NCBI GenBank assembly: GCA_001695595.3
Contig: MBPM02000086.1
Span: forward strand, 1 to 64,000
DNA length: 64,000 nucleotides
Source: Plasmopara viticola
Taxonomy: Eukaryota; Oomycota; Peronosporomycetes; Peronosporales; Peronosporaceae
Direction of reading: 5' to 3'
Shown here: positions 1-11,072 of the stretch, piece after piece
Position numbering within the stretch: the first letter of the stretch is position 1
Layout: each line of letters begins with the position of its first letter
Notes under the pieces: model-generated
The model's input: the letters and a program-made list of their open reading frames with translations, nothing else
Told to the model about the DNA's origin: nothing
The model's database searches: none
Position numbers and translations under genes: made by a program

Positions 1-345
1 TTGGCTGTCTTACTAATGCAAAAGGTCTTCGATAAAAGGTTGATGCTCGCGAAGAGAAAAGGATTATTAAAGCTCTACATGGCAACAATTCTGGCTGAAA
101 TGGCAAAGGTGACAACTTCGATGGGATGCCATGGGGATGACACTTCGCACCTCTGACACGTTCGACTTAGTCACATAGACGTTAAATTTGGTCGACCACT
201 GGATAAGAAAGAAAAGACTTTAAGAATTTGATGGACGTCTACACTGTAGAGTGGAGAATACTTGTGCAGGAAAAGGATCATTTAGAGGTGAATTTATTTG
301 TGGGGTTTGCTTTAAGCTACCCGAAATACCCGAAATATGTGTAGT
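1..345 (+). mobile_element. possible Ty1/Copia gag remnant
   Basis: The + frame from base 1 reads a stretch around KVFDKRLMLAKRKGLLKLYM. It resembles the Copia gag segment in which an F-D-K-R motif precedes a basic, leucine-rich helix. Further on, about 240-345, another frame reads NLFVGFALSYPKYPKYV, which resembles the gag block ending in LP.SY..V. The two pieces lie in different frames with stops between, so nothing is coding. The assignment is weak. The same gag type recurs more clearly at 1,890-2,230 on the same strand. Confidence 0.35.
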
Positions 346-685
346 CCACATATAAATCATATGCCATAACAATCATCCAGTCATCGTATGCGTCTAAACA
401 ACACCGTGATTACGTGGGATATACTCAAGTAGTTTGCATGCTGCAGTAGCAGACCTAACACCGACAATGGATGACGCCAAAAGCAATAAGTTGCTTGCCA
501 CAAGCACAGTCCTAACAGTGGGTATCATTGCTGCGTCAATAACCGTCAATATACAACATACCCCTTCAATGCAAACACACGTGTATGCCGAGTGCTGCTG
601 TCAAAACCTTGTGACGCGGTTCTGGTAGTCCTTTGGAAATGATAAACGCTAACACCACCGGAGGTCCACATTACACAAACTTGAC
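346..685. other. short spacer, nothing recognised
   Basis: I see no coding signal, RNA gene or clear LTR boundary here. A 64-codon open frame at 434-628 has no recognisable domain and no supporting context. Confidence 0.4.
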
Positions 686-1500
686 TTAACCACGCTTGAC
701 TTCGTCACTGGTGGTACTCGATGTCAATATGCTTGGCACGACCATTATTTCCTGTATTTTTGTCATCTTGTTGCCCGACTGGTTGGCTTCCATAATTTTG
801 AGCTCGTGTCCAGGCTTTTTGGCTCCGGCATTTTTGATCTCACACAGCAAGCAATGAACCCATTTGCGTTTTTGAATCGCTAATCTTAGCGCAATGTACT
901 CTGCCACAGTAGCTGATCGTGACACACTTGACTGTTCCTTGCTTCCCCAGATCACTGGAGCCCCTTTGAGATTATAAGCCTACCCCAAAGTCGATATTCG
1001 GTCTGCCGTACACAAAAGTATTCCTTGTTGCTAGGCTTGAAGCAGATGCCATGCGATCTGGCTCCTTGCAAGTATTGCAGCATACGTGTGACTGCCATCC
1101 AGTGTTCGGCTTTTTAATTTTAATACAGCGCGACCTTTAGCCCACAGCAAAAGTGATACTTTGTCAAATCGCAGTCAACAAGTGCATTGATGCACCAGCA
1201 CAAAATGTAGCAACGTGCGTTTTAATAGCGCTACTGCTTCACAAAACGGTTTGTCGCTCCTGGTCGTCGCGTTGCTTGGTGTGAGTCGAATACTTGTGTC
1301 TGTTGTGTTGATGACGGCTTTGCAGTCGCTCATGCCAAAACCTTGAAAACATCGTCAATATTGCGTCGCTGAGACATCGTCACGCTACCGTTGTCGTTAT
1401 CGACCAGCTTAATGCCTAATACGAACATACACTTCCCGCTATCATTCTCAAATCTTGTTTCGGTTTGTAATTGCCTTCACCGGGCTCAAAATAATCTAAG
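686..1500 (-). mobile_element. Ty1/Copia relic: end of reverse transcriptase plus RNase H
   Basis: On the minus strand, reading from about 1,480 down, the broken frames give CMFVLGIKLVDNDNGSVTMS and then SDCKAVINTTDTS. These match the Copia reverse transcriptase tail (G.C.F.LGI...G...LSQ followed by DCK...TPLD.S). Near 1,100 a shifted frame gives HWMAVTRMLQYLQGARSHG, the connection to RNase H. From 955 the frame gives VIWGSKEQSSVSRSATVAEY, the classic Copia RNase H motif (W.SKKQ..V..S..EAEY). At least three frame changes and several stops show it is dead. No LTR was found. It points away from the + strand Copia relic that starts about 400 bp to its right. Confidence 0.75.
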
Positions 1501-1889
1501 CCTTTATCGACTTTGACTCAGAGGAGACTCCTCGACCACCAGCCGTTAGCCGGTACCCACCGGAATTTGCCAAAGTAGATAGACTTGTGCACAGCGCTGA
1601 TGTAAGTTGCAGTTTCGGAACCTCAACAATGGTAAGCAGTCGCCACACAAGCATCCAGTTGAGTGCATCCGGAAAGGCGGTAGAAGATACATAGATTTTG
1701 TGTATGTATGGTTAGGAATTCAATGAAATATTTGGTAGAATATTCTAGAGACAGACGACAGGCAGTACATGATAGCAAACTAAGAACCTTACATATATTC
1801 ACTTTGCATTTGCCATCTAATGCTGTAGCAACCTTTACTACAGGTTACGGACTCAAGCTCCGCATACTCTGCCCACTTTACTATCGTCT

Positions 1890-3650
1890 TCGAAACCGCT
1901 TTCTCACACATTAACAAGATGAAAAACCTGGCGGAACAGATCGGCGCGGTTGGTGCTTCGGTCACCGAGGATGACTTGGTCATCACGCTTCTCGAAAGTT
2001 TGAGCGAATCGTTTGTGCTCCTCATCGCAGCTTTGAAGACAAGGTTGTCGTGGGAGCTTGTGGCGTTGGCGGCGTCGATGGAGCCACGCCTTTTCAAGGT
2101 CAAGCATCTATACCGACTGAGAGTGGACGCCACAAGGAACGACAAGCGCTTGCAAAGGTAAGCAGCGCCTTTCACTACTGTAGTGAGTACGGGCATTGGA
2201 ATGCCAATTGCTCGGTGCGAATTCTAGAAAATTCGGAAAGGCAGAGTTCACGGCACGCAAATGTCGTGCAGAGTGAGGATCACTCTGGAAATTATCTCTT
2301 TTTGGCTGGTGACTTTGCGTGTACTGCTTGATCGAGTGGTGTGTGGCTAGTTGGTTTTGAAGCAACGCAGCATATATTATACTCAAAAGAGTACAGGAAA
2401 AATTATATAATTTTACCTCCAATTGACGTGCATTTGATGAATGACGGTATTGTTCAATCAGTTAGCACAGGCGATATCGTGAAGATGATGACGACGCCAT
2501 GCGAGACGAAATAGGGTGTGCTCACTTCGGTGTGGCACATTTTGAAGCTTTTCCTTAGCTTGTTTTCGTTGGACTTCTTACTAAGGATATTGCTGCGAGC
2601 GAGCACTGAGTTCGATAGACATCGATCACAGCGTGCAAATTGTGCTAACGGGGACGACTGTGACGATTACTTGTTTTCGACTGGCGACGGCGATGGCTCT
2701 GTCAGGTCAAGTGACATTTGGCTGGTCGTCTCAGGAGCAACGTAGCACATGTCAAACTCGAAGACGTTCATGAGGAATGACAAGGTTTTCACTCCGGTGG
2801 ACGTGCATCTAGCAGAAAATGGTGTCGCGCAAGCAATCCGTAGCTGAGATGCCGTTATGTCTAAGAAGACATCGAATGGAGTGAAAAAAGGTGTGCTCAC
2901 TAATGTGTGATGTTGTCCCGCAATTTTTTTCGGTTGATCGATCCACCAACAACATTGGTCCGGTAACACCTAACAACGATGGATGCGTTGCAAAGACACA
3001 GGAAGTAAAATGGGAACTTGGTGCTCGTGAAGGAAAAGAATTGTTCAAGCTTCAATTGAATCCTGTTGCTCTTGAAGAAGTGTGTGTGTACAAACGGTCT
3101 AGCTGCGTCAAGGATACCGATTCGTACCTCTGGCACCTTCTGCTTGGTCATATTCAATTTGAAGGACTTAATGTAATTGTCAAAAAGAAACTTGCCACTG
3201 GAAATGTATTAACATCGGTCAGCAAGTGGGAGCTTTGTGACGGATGTGCGCTTGGTAAATTGACTTGTGTGCGCTCCAATGCAAACGCCAACGTTCGGCG
3301 GAAAGCGCTACCTCGTTACGGTCATCGATGACAAGTCACGATTCTCGTATCAAGTTGAAGTCTGAAATTGTAGACAAGTTTGCCGACTTTGTTGCATTGG
3401 CCGAAAAGCACACTGGCAAGCGAGTCAAGACAAGCGAGTCACGACTATTTTAAGTGATAATAGTGGTGAGTACACGTCTAGTTGAATGACCAAGTTTGCA
3501 CGGATTGAGGAATCGTGCTCAAGATTTCACCACCATGTACTCCTCAAGGAATGGAGGAGCTGAGCGCATAATACGAACATTGGTGGAGTGTGCAAGGTGT
3601 ATGATAAAGCATGCTGAAATGTCTTGAAGCAACTGAGGCGAAGCAGTGAT
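1890..3650 (+). mobile_element. Ty1/Copia relic: gag, two protease segments, integrase
   Basis: The order on the + strand is as follows. Gag lies at 1,905-2,160 (NKMKNLAEQIGAVGA, then DDLVITLLESLSESF). A zinc knuckle lies at 2,170-2,215; its first cysteine is replaced by Phe (FHYCSEYGHWNANC), one base from TGT. Two diverged copies of the aspartic protease region follow, at about 2,290-2,590 and 2,640-2,930. Each has its own PVDVHL/PIDVHL block followed by a GVLT-V block. A gag-pre-integrase domain (LWHLLLGHI, then CDGCALGK) lies at 3,130-3,260. Integrase core scraps include a SDNSGEYTS-like piece near 3,450 and AERIIRTLVECARCMIKHA at 3,560-3,625. GEAVMT at 3,633-3,653 is the last recognisable Copia word. 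Frames shift repeatedly. There is no RT or RNase H downstream, because a Gypsy relic on the opposite strand abuts it. Confidence 0.8.
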
Positions 3651-6076
3651 GACTACTTTTGTGGTCCGTTGCAACCGTGAATGGTCGACCGAGAAGATAC
3701 GCACGCCATATTATTAGCGCATGCACAGTTACAAGTAGCTCTTGCTCACGAACAGGGTAGTTCAACTCAGCTGGCTTCATCTACCGACCAGTGAAAGTGA
3801 TTGGATGCTCTTGCTCTTCCAAGTTTTAGAAAGACTCTTCTGATCGCAAAATTTGAGGCGTCCGTTCGCACACCAAATGATTTTGGAAAAGTAAGGAGGG
3901 CTTATAACCGGTGGAAGGGTCAAGTGAAGCAGCGTAGCTGATCGTCCGAGAGAACCTTAAGACATACTCTGTAGTGCCAAAGAAGGACTAGATGTTCAAA
4001 TTGACCATCCGAGGCTGAAAACGCGGTAGATGGGATATCATCATTATGCAATTTAAACTGATAGTTACCTCAAAGTTGGTCCATGCACGAAAACAATGAC
4101 TTCCAGACATGGCGTCAAAGGTCTCTTCCTTACGCGGCATTGGTATCGTCGGTAAGACCGTCGCTAATATTGGCTGACGAGGATCGTGCACAATGCACAA
4201 AACTACAAGCTCCTCGACACAAGACGTTAATGCCGAAAAGACAGACGTACTTGGTCGAATAAGGGTCCATTCTTGGATTTATCGGCACTCTGGCGCCATT
4301 GTTTGACGAATATCGGCTTGTTACCAGGCTTTAGCAAAATTTCGTGCTCAATTCCTTCCCGTACTGGAGGTGTATTGCTCATAAGTTCTGTGAAAATCCT
4401 GCGTTTGCATACTTGCGTAGCGTTTCATACGCCGTATTATACTTGTGCAATGCCCACCCATAATTTTGGAAAGCTCAGCCTTTTCAGAACTATGCCAAGA
4501 CAGCTTCAATGTCTTTGTCGTGACGCAACATTCTCATAATATAAGAATTTAGCTGCCTTATTTCTTGACGACCATGGCAGCCTTGTTTCCGATAGTAATA
4601 TAAATTCTCGCGGCTTTAATTTATTCGAGCCTTGCGTTGCATCTGGACGGACGTTGATTATGCGGCTCTAATCGATTTGCCGCGTGGTGCTCCGTGTTGA
4701 TGCGAGGAAATTTGTGCGCCATGTAGTCCAGCCGGTATCTAGATTTGCTCACAAATTCACATCATGCCAATGATAACATCCTTATTTTCAGGAACAGGCA
4801 TGACTTGGAGCGTTCCCGATGTAATAAAAAAAACAAGATATTTGCAACTTCAAGTGCACCGTTCGTCGGGGGCGGTGGACAACGTGGTCATAACCAAGGT
4901 CGACTTGCATCATCTCACCCTAGCTTACTTCGAGCTCAAGTCATTTCAACAAGTCTTCGAATACACCGGCTAGATTACATCCATTGTTGATGAAGACGGT
5001 GACGGGTTCCTGTTGATCAACATCAATAGATACTTGAGCTTCTGCTTCAAAGATAGCATACAGTGCACCTTAATATAACGATTCGCTATTTTATGTTCAC
5101 GAGCGGTACATTGCAGCGATATGTGACCGACAACGCCACAACTGTTACATGCTGCCGATTTAGTCCAGTTGTCGTTCTTGTCCTTCCTCTTTTCAAAATG
5201 CTTTTGTTTCTGAGGTCGTGACTTGTTCGCACGAATGCCTGATTCTGTAGGCCCCGTCTTGAACAACTTGGTCGATACACGATTTTATCTATTCGAGTAA
5301 TGGGCAGAATCGAAAATGGAGGCGACTTCAATGGCCTCCTGATGAGCACTCGGACTCTCTTTCATGATCTTCTTGCGGTTTCTTCCCATAAACCGTACTA
5401 GAAAACGAATTGCTTTTCCATTTTAATGAATCTCAATTCAGTTCGAGGCATCAAATCCTTGAATTCAGAGACGTACTCATGGATAGTTTTCCTTTGTTTC
5501 AGGTAAAATATCTGCTCTCGCGATTCATACTCGAAATTCTTAGGCCTGAAAGCGTGTACACAATTGATTTCTAAACGGTGCCCATGTCTTGTGCACGTTC
5601 ATGCGCTCGCAGTCAGCGGTGAAGGCACGGTGCCAATTCAATAAGGATTTTCGAATTACTTATGATAAGCGTCACAAAGTCTGACGACTCTGCTGTCATC
5701 AAGTGGCGCTCGTTGGCGTAGTACTGTTCCGTTGCAAAGGTTACACTTCAACATCTTCGCCAAAGCTCCCTTCATAACTAGGAGGATCTTTTCTCGTCTA
5801 CTCGCCTCTTGATGCAACGAGAAACTCGGAGCGCTCATTGGCCTGTTGCATCTGAGCTTGCACTTGGGCTTATAATTGCTCTTGTTGCTGAGTGAGATAC
5901 ATCAGTAGTTGCTGTATGGACAGTGTGGCTTGTCCTGTTGGGGTATATAGGGTCACATTAGCCTGAGCAATTGGATATGCTTGGCCATTGGCACTTGCCG
6001 CATCTTGCGGAGTCGGCGCTCGTGACCTTGAGCGTGACGCTGGCTGTAAAGTTTCATCGTCGTCAAGGACACTCAT
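3650..6076 (-). mobile_element. Ty3/Gypsy relic: gag, protease, RT, start of RNase H
   Basis: Read on the minus strand from 6,076 down. Gag starts with MSVLDDDETLQPASRSRSR and continues with stops to about 5,100. A complete CCHC zinc knuckle (CNSCGVVGHISLQC) lies at about 5,110-5,150. A retropepsin-like block, PVTVFINNGCNLAGVFEDLL, lies at about 4,955-5,015; the catalytic Asp-Ser/Thr-Gly is altered to Asn-Asn-Gly. The RT entry (IEHEILLKPGNKPIFVKQW) is at about 4,290-4,350, and RT boxes around PMPRKEETFDAMSGSH lie near 4,100-4,150. DDIPSTAFSASDGQFEHLV follows at 3,985-4,045. RNase H runs from about 3,890 (RTDASNFAI) to 3,655 (ELNYPVREQELL, then FTVATDHKS). The sequence stops inside RNase H at the junction with the + strand Copia relic, so integrase and the 3' LTR are missing. 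The order and motifs are diagnostic; boundaries are approximate. Confidence 0.8.
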
Positions 6077-6179
6077 TCGGCTCTGTTGACGAGGATTGGG
6101 TTTGGAGATATATGCTCAGCCGTACGGATTCTTTGTCGGACCATACTTGCTGGACTTCTCAGCGCTCTTTGTAAATCTG

Positions 6180-6365
6180 CCAGACCTCAATAAGACCTCA
6201 ATAATAAAACGAAAGTAGTTAAATTTATCATACAGTCTACGTTTTTTGTATAAATGGATAGAGTGGTTTAATGAACCTTCCAAAAGCTCTTGGGCTTGCT
6301 AAAAACGGCGCTTAAGGCTATCAATGATGTAGTGCCCTAATTCCCGATACCTGAGTCCTTACGAT
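6180..6365 (-). repeat. possible 5' LTR or leader of the Gypsy relic
   Basis: Immediately upstream of the Gypsy gag start there is no coding signal. The minus strand carries a TATA-like TTTATACAA near 6,245 and an AT-rich stretch with a short tandem (GACCTCAATAA twice, 6,183-6,206). This position and composition would suit an LTR and leader. I could not find a matching second LTR or a primer-binding site, so the call is positional only. Confidence 0.25.
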
Positions 6366-7210
6366 CCGTCGAATAAAGTGGACAAACTTCAGCTGTTTCA
6401 CCGTTGATAAGCACAAAGTCTTTTTGCAGCTTGTCGGGCTCCTTTTTACGGCTGGTTAGGAGCTCAGTGGTATCTACGAATGGGTTCACAAGCCTCTCAT
6501 TTTCTTATAGAACGAAGCCGAACAAAACAGCTCGAAGTATTGCGTGTATATCAAGCAAAGCCAAGTGGGTAACTTATGTGAAGGGTAATCTCCGTGTACT
6601 TTAGAAGCGGGACAGAAGGCAAAGGTACAAGATTACAGACCAACTGAAGGAGTTTTAGATGCTTGTTTTACAATAGCTTGAGCTTGAGTTTGTGCTAAAA
6701 GACAACCCTTTGTATAGTACTTCCCACTATGTGGCTCAAATCAAACACCACAGGATTGCGCGCTTCTCACTATGTGATTATAGGCATTTTTGTCTTGAAC
6801 TCTTGAACTTGACACGAAAAGTGCTATGTAACACAGTCACGGAGCAAGCCGGTCGTCGGACGAGGCTGAGGCGCGGGCGGGGCGGAGTCGGTGAAGGAGA
6901 AGAAGTATTCGTTGCTTAAATAATTGAGAGGTGTTATTGAATGGAGAGCTCTTAAGACTCAGTTTTTTTACAACAGCTTAGCTTATCAAAAGGCAGATTG
7001 TGCAGTGAATATATCTAGAGGACTTTAGTTTGCGAATCTATTTCTACGTTTAAGCCAATCATTACCTATAGAATCTTCTAAAATGCTAGTCATCCTATGA
7101 AGCAATAATCGATACCGGGCCAAAACCAGAACCGGTAATTTACCGTTATGCTTCACTGTTTGGCATTTTTGTATGCAATATGCGGTGTCGTATATCACTT
7201 CCACTCACCG
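6366..7210. other. spacer between two retrotransposon relics
   Basis: No protein domain was recognised in either strand. It may contain the 3' LTR of the neighbouring Copia relic, which ends in RNase H at 7,211, but no second copy is available for comparison. A GC-rich island near 6,850-6,900 (repeats of CGGGC and GGCG) contrasts with AT-rich surroundings. Confidence 0.35.
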
Positions 7211-10200
7211 CTAATGTTGTACGCGTCTTGGGCTAATGCCACTAGCATGCAGCGAATAAATGAACCTCTTAGGCCTCAGAGCCTTAACTATAACGGCCAG
7301 CTGATCCACCGTCGATACATACTTGACTATGACAGTGTTTTGCGCCACAATCTCTCGAACGAAGTGGTGACGGACGTCGACGTGTGGCGTGACAGCCTGC
7401 GCCGCTGGCCAGTGCGATTGCGCTTTGATTGTCTTTCCAAATCTGCGTAGCTCCCACTTGCTCGTTACCAAGATCCTGAGCATCGTGCGGACCCACAGCA
7501 CCTCTTGGGTAAAAAGGCTAAGAGACAAGTATTGTATCTCAGTCATACTTAGTGCCGCTGTACGCTGATGTTTGGACCTAAAATCACTGGTGCTTCACCA
7601 TAGCCCCGATATTGAGCGTCGGACGTTGATACCTTTGTCTCAGCCCGCGTCCGTGTATGCAGTAATCTGCATTTGGCTAGTACTGCCATCGTAAGAAATC
7701 CCATAATCTCTTGTCGTCTTGAGGTATTAAAGAGCACAAATTGCAGCCTTCCGTGTTGTTGACCTGACTTTTCCAAAAATCGCGACAGCTGCGTGACCGC
7801 GTATGCCACGGCAGGACGCGTACATGTCGTGATGTGCAGCAAGCATCCGACCAAAAACCTGTAGGGCTTCGACTTCATCTCACCTTTGTCAATGTCCGAT
7901 GTTGGTGATCGCATCGTTGACAGCTTCACACCCGAATCACAGGGGTTTGGAGTGCCACGTCATTGATGACCGGGTCTTTTGTATCATGAATGTGCCGCAG
8001 TTTTGGTCGTGGTCGATCTCCATTCCAAGATAAACTTAAACTTGCCTAACTCCTTTATTATAAACGGGTCCTATAACGCCGCTTTTCCCTTCTGAAACTC
8101 CTTGCTTGTCTTAATGCGATGGTCATGTCGTCGACGTACAGGCATACAGAGACGTAGTTGCCGTTGTTCGCCTTGAGATATATGCACTGATCTGCGCCAC
8201 TGCTCCAAAAAGCTAGCCTTAGGAAATCGTCTTCTATGCACTCACAGCTTGATTGAGACCATGTTTTGCCTTGTTTGGCTTGCACATTCCACTGTTAGCG
8301 TTCGGGATGCCAGATGATACTTCAATATACTTGCTCTTTGAGATCGCTGTTCCAAAACGCCCTGTCTGCGTCCAGCTGCTTAGTCATGTATCTCCGCGCC
8401 AAAAATACTGTCAGCACGATCCTTTTTGCCGCGGGCGAGTACATCTCGATGAAGTCGATGCCAAACTTCTGCTTGAAATTTTTTGCTAAAAGCCGGGCCT
8501 TGTAGCGTATTACTTGTCCATGCTTATTGCACTTCTTCGCAAACACCCATCTGCAACCGAATGACCGAACATCAATTCGCCTTGGTACTAATGTCCATGT
8601 ACTGTTTTCAGCATAGGTCTTGAGCTCTGCCCTCATTGCTTTTACCCACTTCTTAGCATCGTCACTGCTCATGGCTTGCTGGTATGTGATTAGAGCATCA
8701 TCCGCGTTGCCAACACTTGCAGCATAGGCCAGTACCGCTTCAGCTGCTAGCCCTTCGTCATCAAACCTTGCGCATTTTGCTTTTAGCTAGTCGTAGTCTT
8801 CTTGTTCATTCTGCTCTCTGCCATCGCTTATACCATCCTAGAGAAAAAGCAAGGGCTCGTGCAATCGCCTAGACCGTTTTGGTTTCGGTTGGAACATAAG
8901 TCTGTCCTCGTCGAGCGCACGAAAAGATGGGTGGTGCCGTTCCATTATATCTCTACTTCCGAGACATGGCTCTTAACGCCTTCCAAATGCAATTCATTTG
9001 CATCTTGCTTTCGCTCATCAGCCTTGAGGATTTCATCGCCTTCCTTGGCTACATGGGTCACCGTGTCATGCTGTGGTGGATCTGTAGAGCATATGCCGTC
9101 CACTTCTCGCTCATCGAGCCATATCCATCGCACAACTTTGACCTTAAAAATCCCCAGGTCAAACACACGATACCCGTTCGCGCTCTCTGCATATCCAAGA
9201 AAAATACACCGGAAGCTTTTTGGCTTGGGTCGCATCCTCTTGACGTCGCCAACATGAGCGTAACCGTGTGAACCAAATGCACGCAAGTGTCCTAAATCCG
9301 GCTTCCGCTTGAAACCCAACTAACAAGGCGTAACTTCCTCACTCGATGTGTTGTAAGATCGATTGATAAGATACACTGCCGTGGTGACTGCGTCTTCCCA
9401 CCATCCGATAGACACCCCTTTGCAGTGCAGCATGCTTCTTCATTTCATTCGCTCCGCCATTCCGTTTTGTTAAGAGCTGTAAGACACGGTGAGCTGGTGC
9501 CTGATACCGCTCCGGGCACAGATCTTGCTCATATTCTTCCGTCCCGTTGTCTGATCGAAGCATTTTAGTCGTCCGCCCCATCGGCTCTCGAAAAACGCCT
9601 TGGATTCACTAAGCTTGTAAGCCGTTTCACTCTTATGCTTTATAAAAAACGCTACCACAAGACGCGAAAAGTAATCAACAAACGATAGCATATATCGTGA
9701 ACCACCTTCTGAGACCGTGTTCATCGGTCCCAACACCTTCGTGTCTATGAGATTTACCACACGCGATGATTTCGTAAGCGATTGTGACGAAGAATTACTC
9801 GATTGTCATCTTTTTTTTTAATCCACCTCAAAGTCTTGCAGTGACTTGCTTCACAGTTGGCACGCTGTGTCTTGACCAGCCCTTTTCCATCAGGATGTCC
9901 CAAGCGAGCTCCCACTCACTATCAATCCCTGCATAATCCACAATTTGAGTTCACAGTCCAACACATACGCGTTGCCGTCCTTTTTTTCCTTAACAAGTGC
10001 GCGATTTGTTCTCCAAATCACGCAAGAAAGTTTTGGAACTCCACCTACATACCACGCTCTGCCAGTTTACTGAATGCGAGTGAGCGTCTATCAAGCCCTG
10101 GAATGTGGAGGACCTCTACCATCTTGCTTTTAAGCCGTTCAAATCCGCCAGCTTAACCATCCCCTTTCCAGACACTTGTACTTTCTGGCCGTCTTCGATG

Positions 10201-10960
10201 ATAACCTCTGGGCCAACATCCATAGCTTCGTAATCAAAAAGATCACATCGATGAGATGTCATGTGCGACGTAGCACCGCTGTCGTTAAGCGAGCCAGCGC
10301 TTCGTCCTTCATCTGCAGCGAACACAGCCTCGTCTTTCACAGTGCCATGTCATTTCGGGCAGTTCCGCTTCAAATGTTCGACTTGACCACACTTGAAACT
10401 CTTGCCCTAAGATCCATCGGCGTTTCTGCGTGGACACCTCCCATTTCGGCTATTGCCTTGGCCACCCTTGAACCGTCTTGCTTTGACCTTGAACGCGCGC
10501 TCCGTGGATTCCTCCATATCCTGCCGCTCGTACTCCATCAGCAGATTTTCCTTGACTTCAATGAGCGTGGCATCCTTGAAATTCCCCACGATTGACGAAA
10601 TCAGTTCAGAGGGCAGGCTATTCACTAAAATCACCAGCTGGCGAGCCTCATCAAGCGGTTCTCCCAACATTTAAAGTCCCACAATTAGCTCATCAAAGCT
10701 GTCCAGATGCTTCGCCATTGTCACCTCGGTCTTTATCTTTATTTCACGAAGGCGACGAGTCATTGATAATCGATTGTGCACCATCGGGCTGTTGTGAAAG
10801 CCTCGGAGCGTGTCCCATGCTGTGATCGCCGTCATGGCCGACCACATCTTCGTGTGATGCTCAATCGCCACTCCTTGAGCGATGAGTCTTATAGCCTTCA
10901 CGTCATTAGGCACCCACGTCCCCCGAGCGACTTTTGATGGTTACAATGACAGCCTTTTCT
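7211..10960 (-). mobile_element. Ty1/Copia relic: gag, protease, integrase, RT, RNase H, no LTRs found
   Basis: This is the longest retroelement relic here. On the minus strand: gag from about 10,960 to 10,410, split by a single in-frame stop at 10,671 (LPSELISSIVGNF and LMEYERQDM). A zinc knuckle near 10,350-10,395 has its first Cys changed to Ser (SFKCGQVEHLKRNC). Protease motif LNDSGATSHMTSHR lies near 10,260-10,300. The integrase core at 9,470-9,760 includes VLGPMNTVSEGG and FVDYFSRLVVAFF, with LRSDNGTE at about 9,550. The integrase tail at 8,945-9,319 includes LRAFGSHGYAH. RT starts at 8,672 (KWVKAMRAELKTYAENSTW, then RYKARLLAK) and reaches its catalytic box CLYVDDMTIA near 8,120. RNase H lies at 7,211-7,546 and ends with HVDVRHHFVREIV and ALRPKRF. 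Multiple frameshifts separate these blocks. The 5' end stops about 110 bp short of the stop codon of the PIBF1-like gene, without an LTR. Confidence 0.85.
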
Positions 10961-11072
10961 CGTTTGATATTTTCGCAACTCTTGCATATTACGAAAGCTT
11001 TTAAGAACCAGGTATGGTGTACCATGTTCAAAGAGCTCGCTAATTTATTGTAAAATTACAATCGTAAGCACC

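Noticed and set aside
8802..9271. Open frames of 151 and 114 codons on +
   Set aside because: They are antisense to the Copia integrase tail, whose minus-strand motifs are unambiguous.
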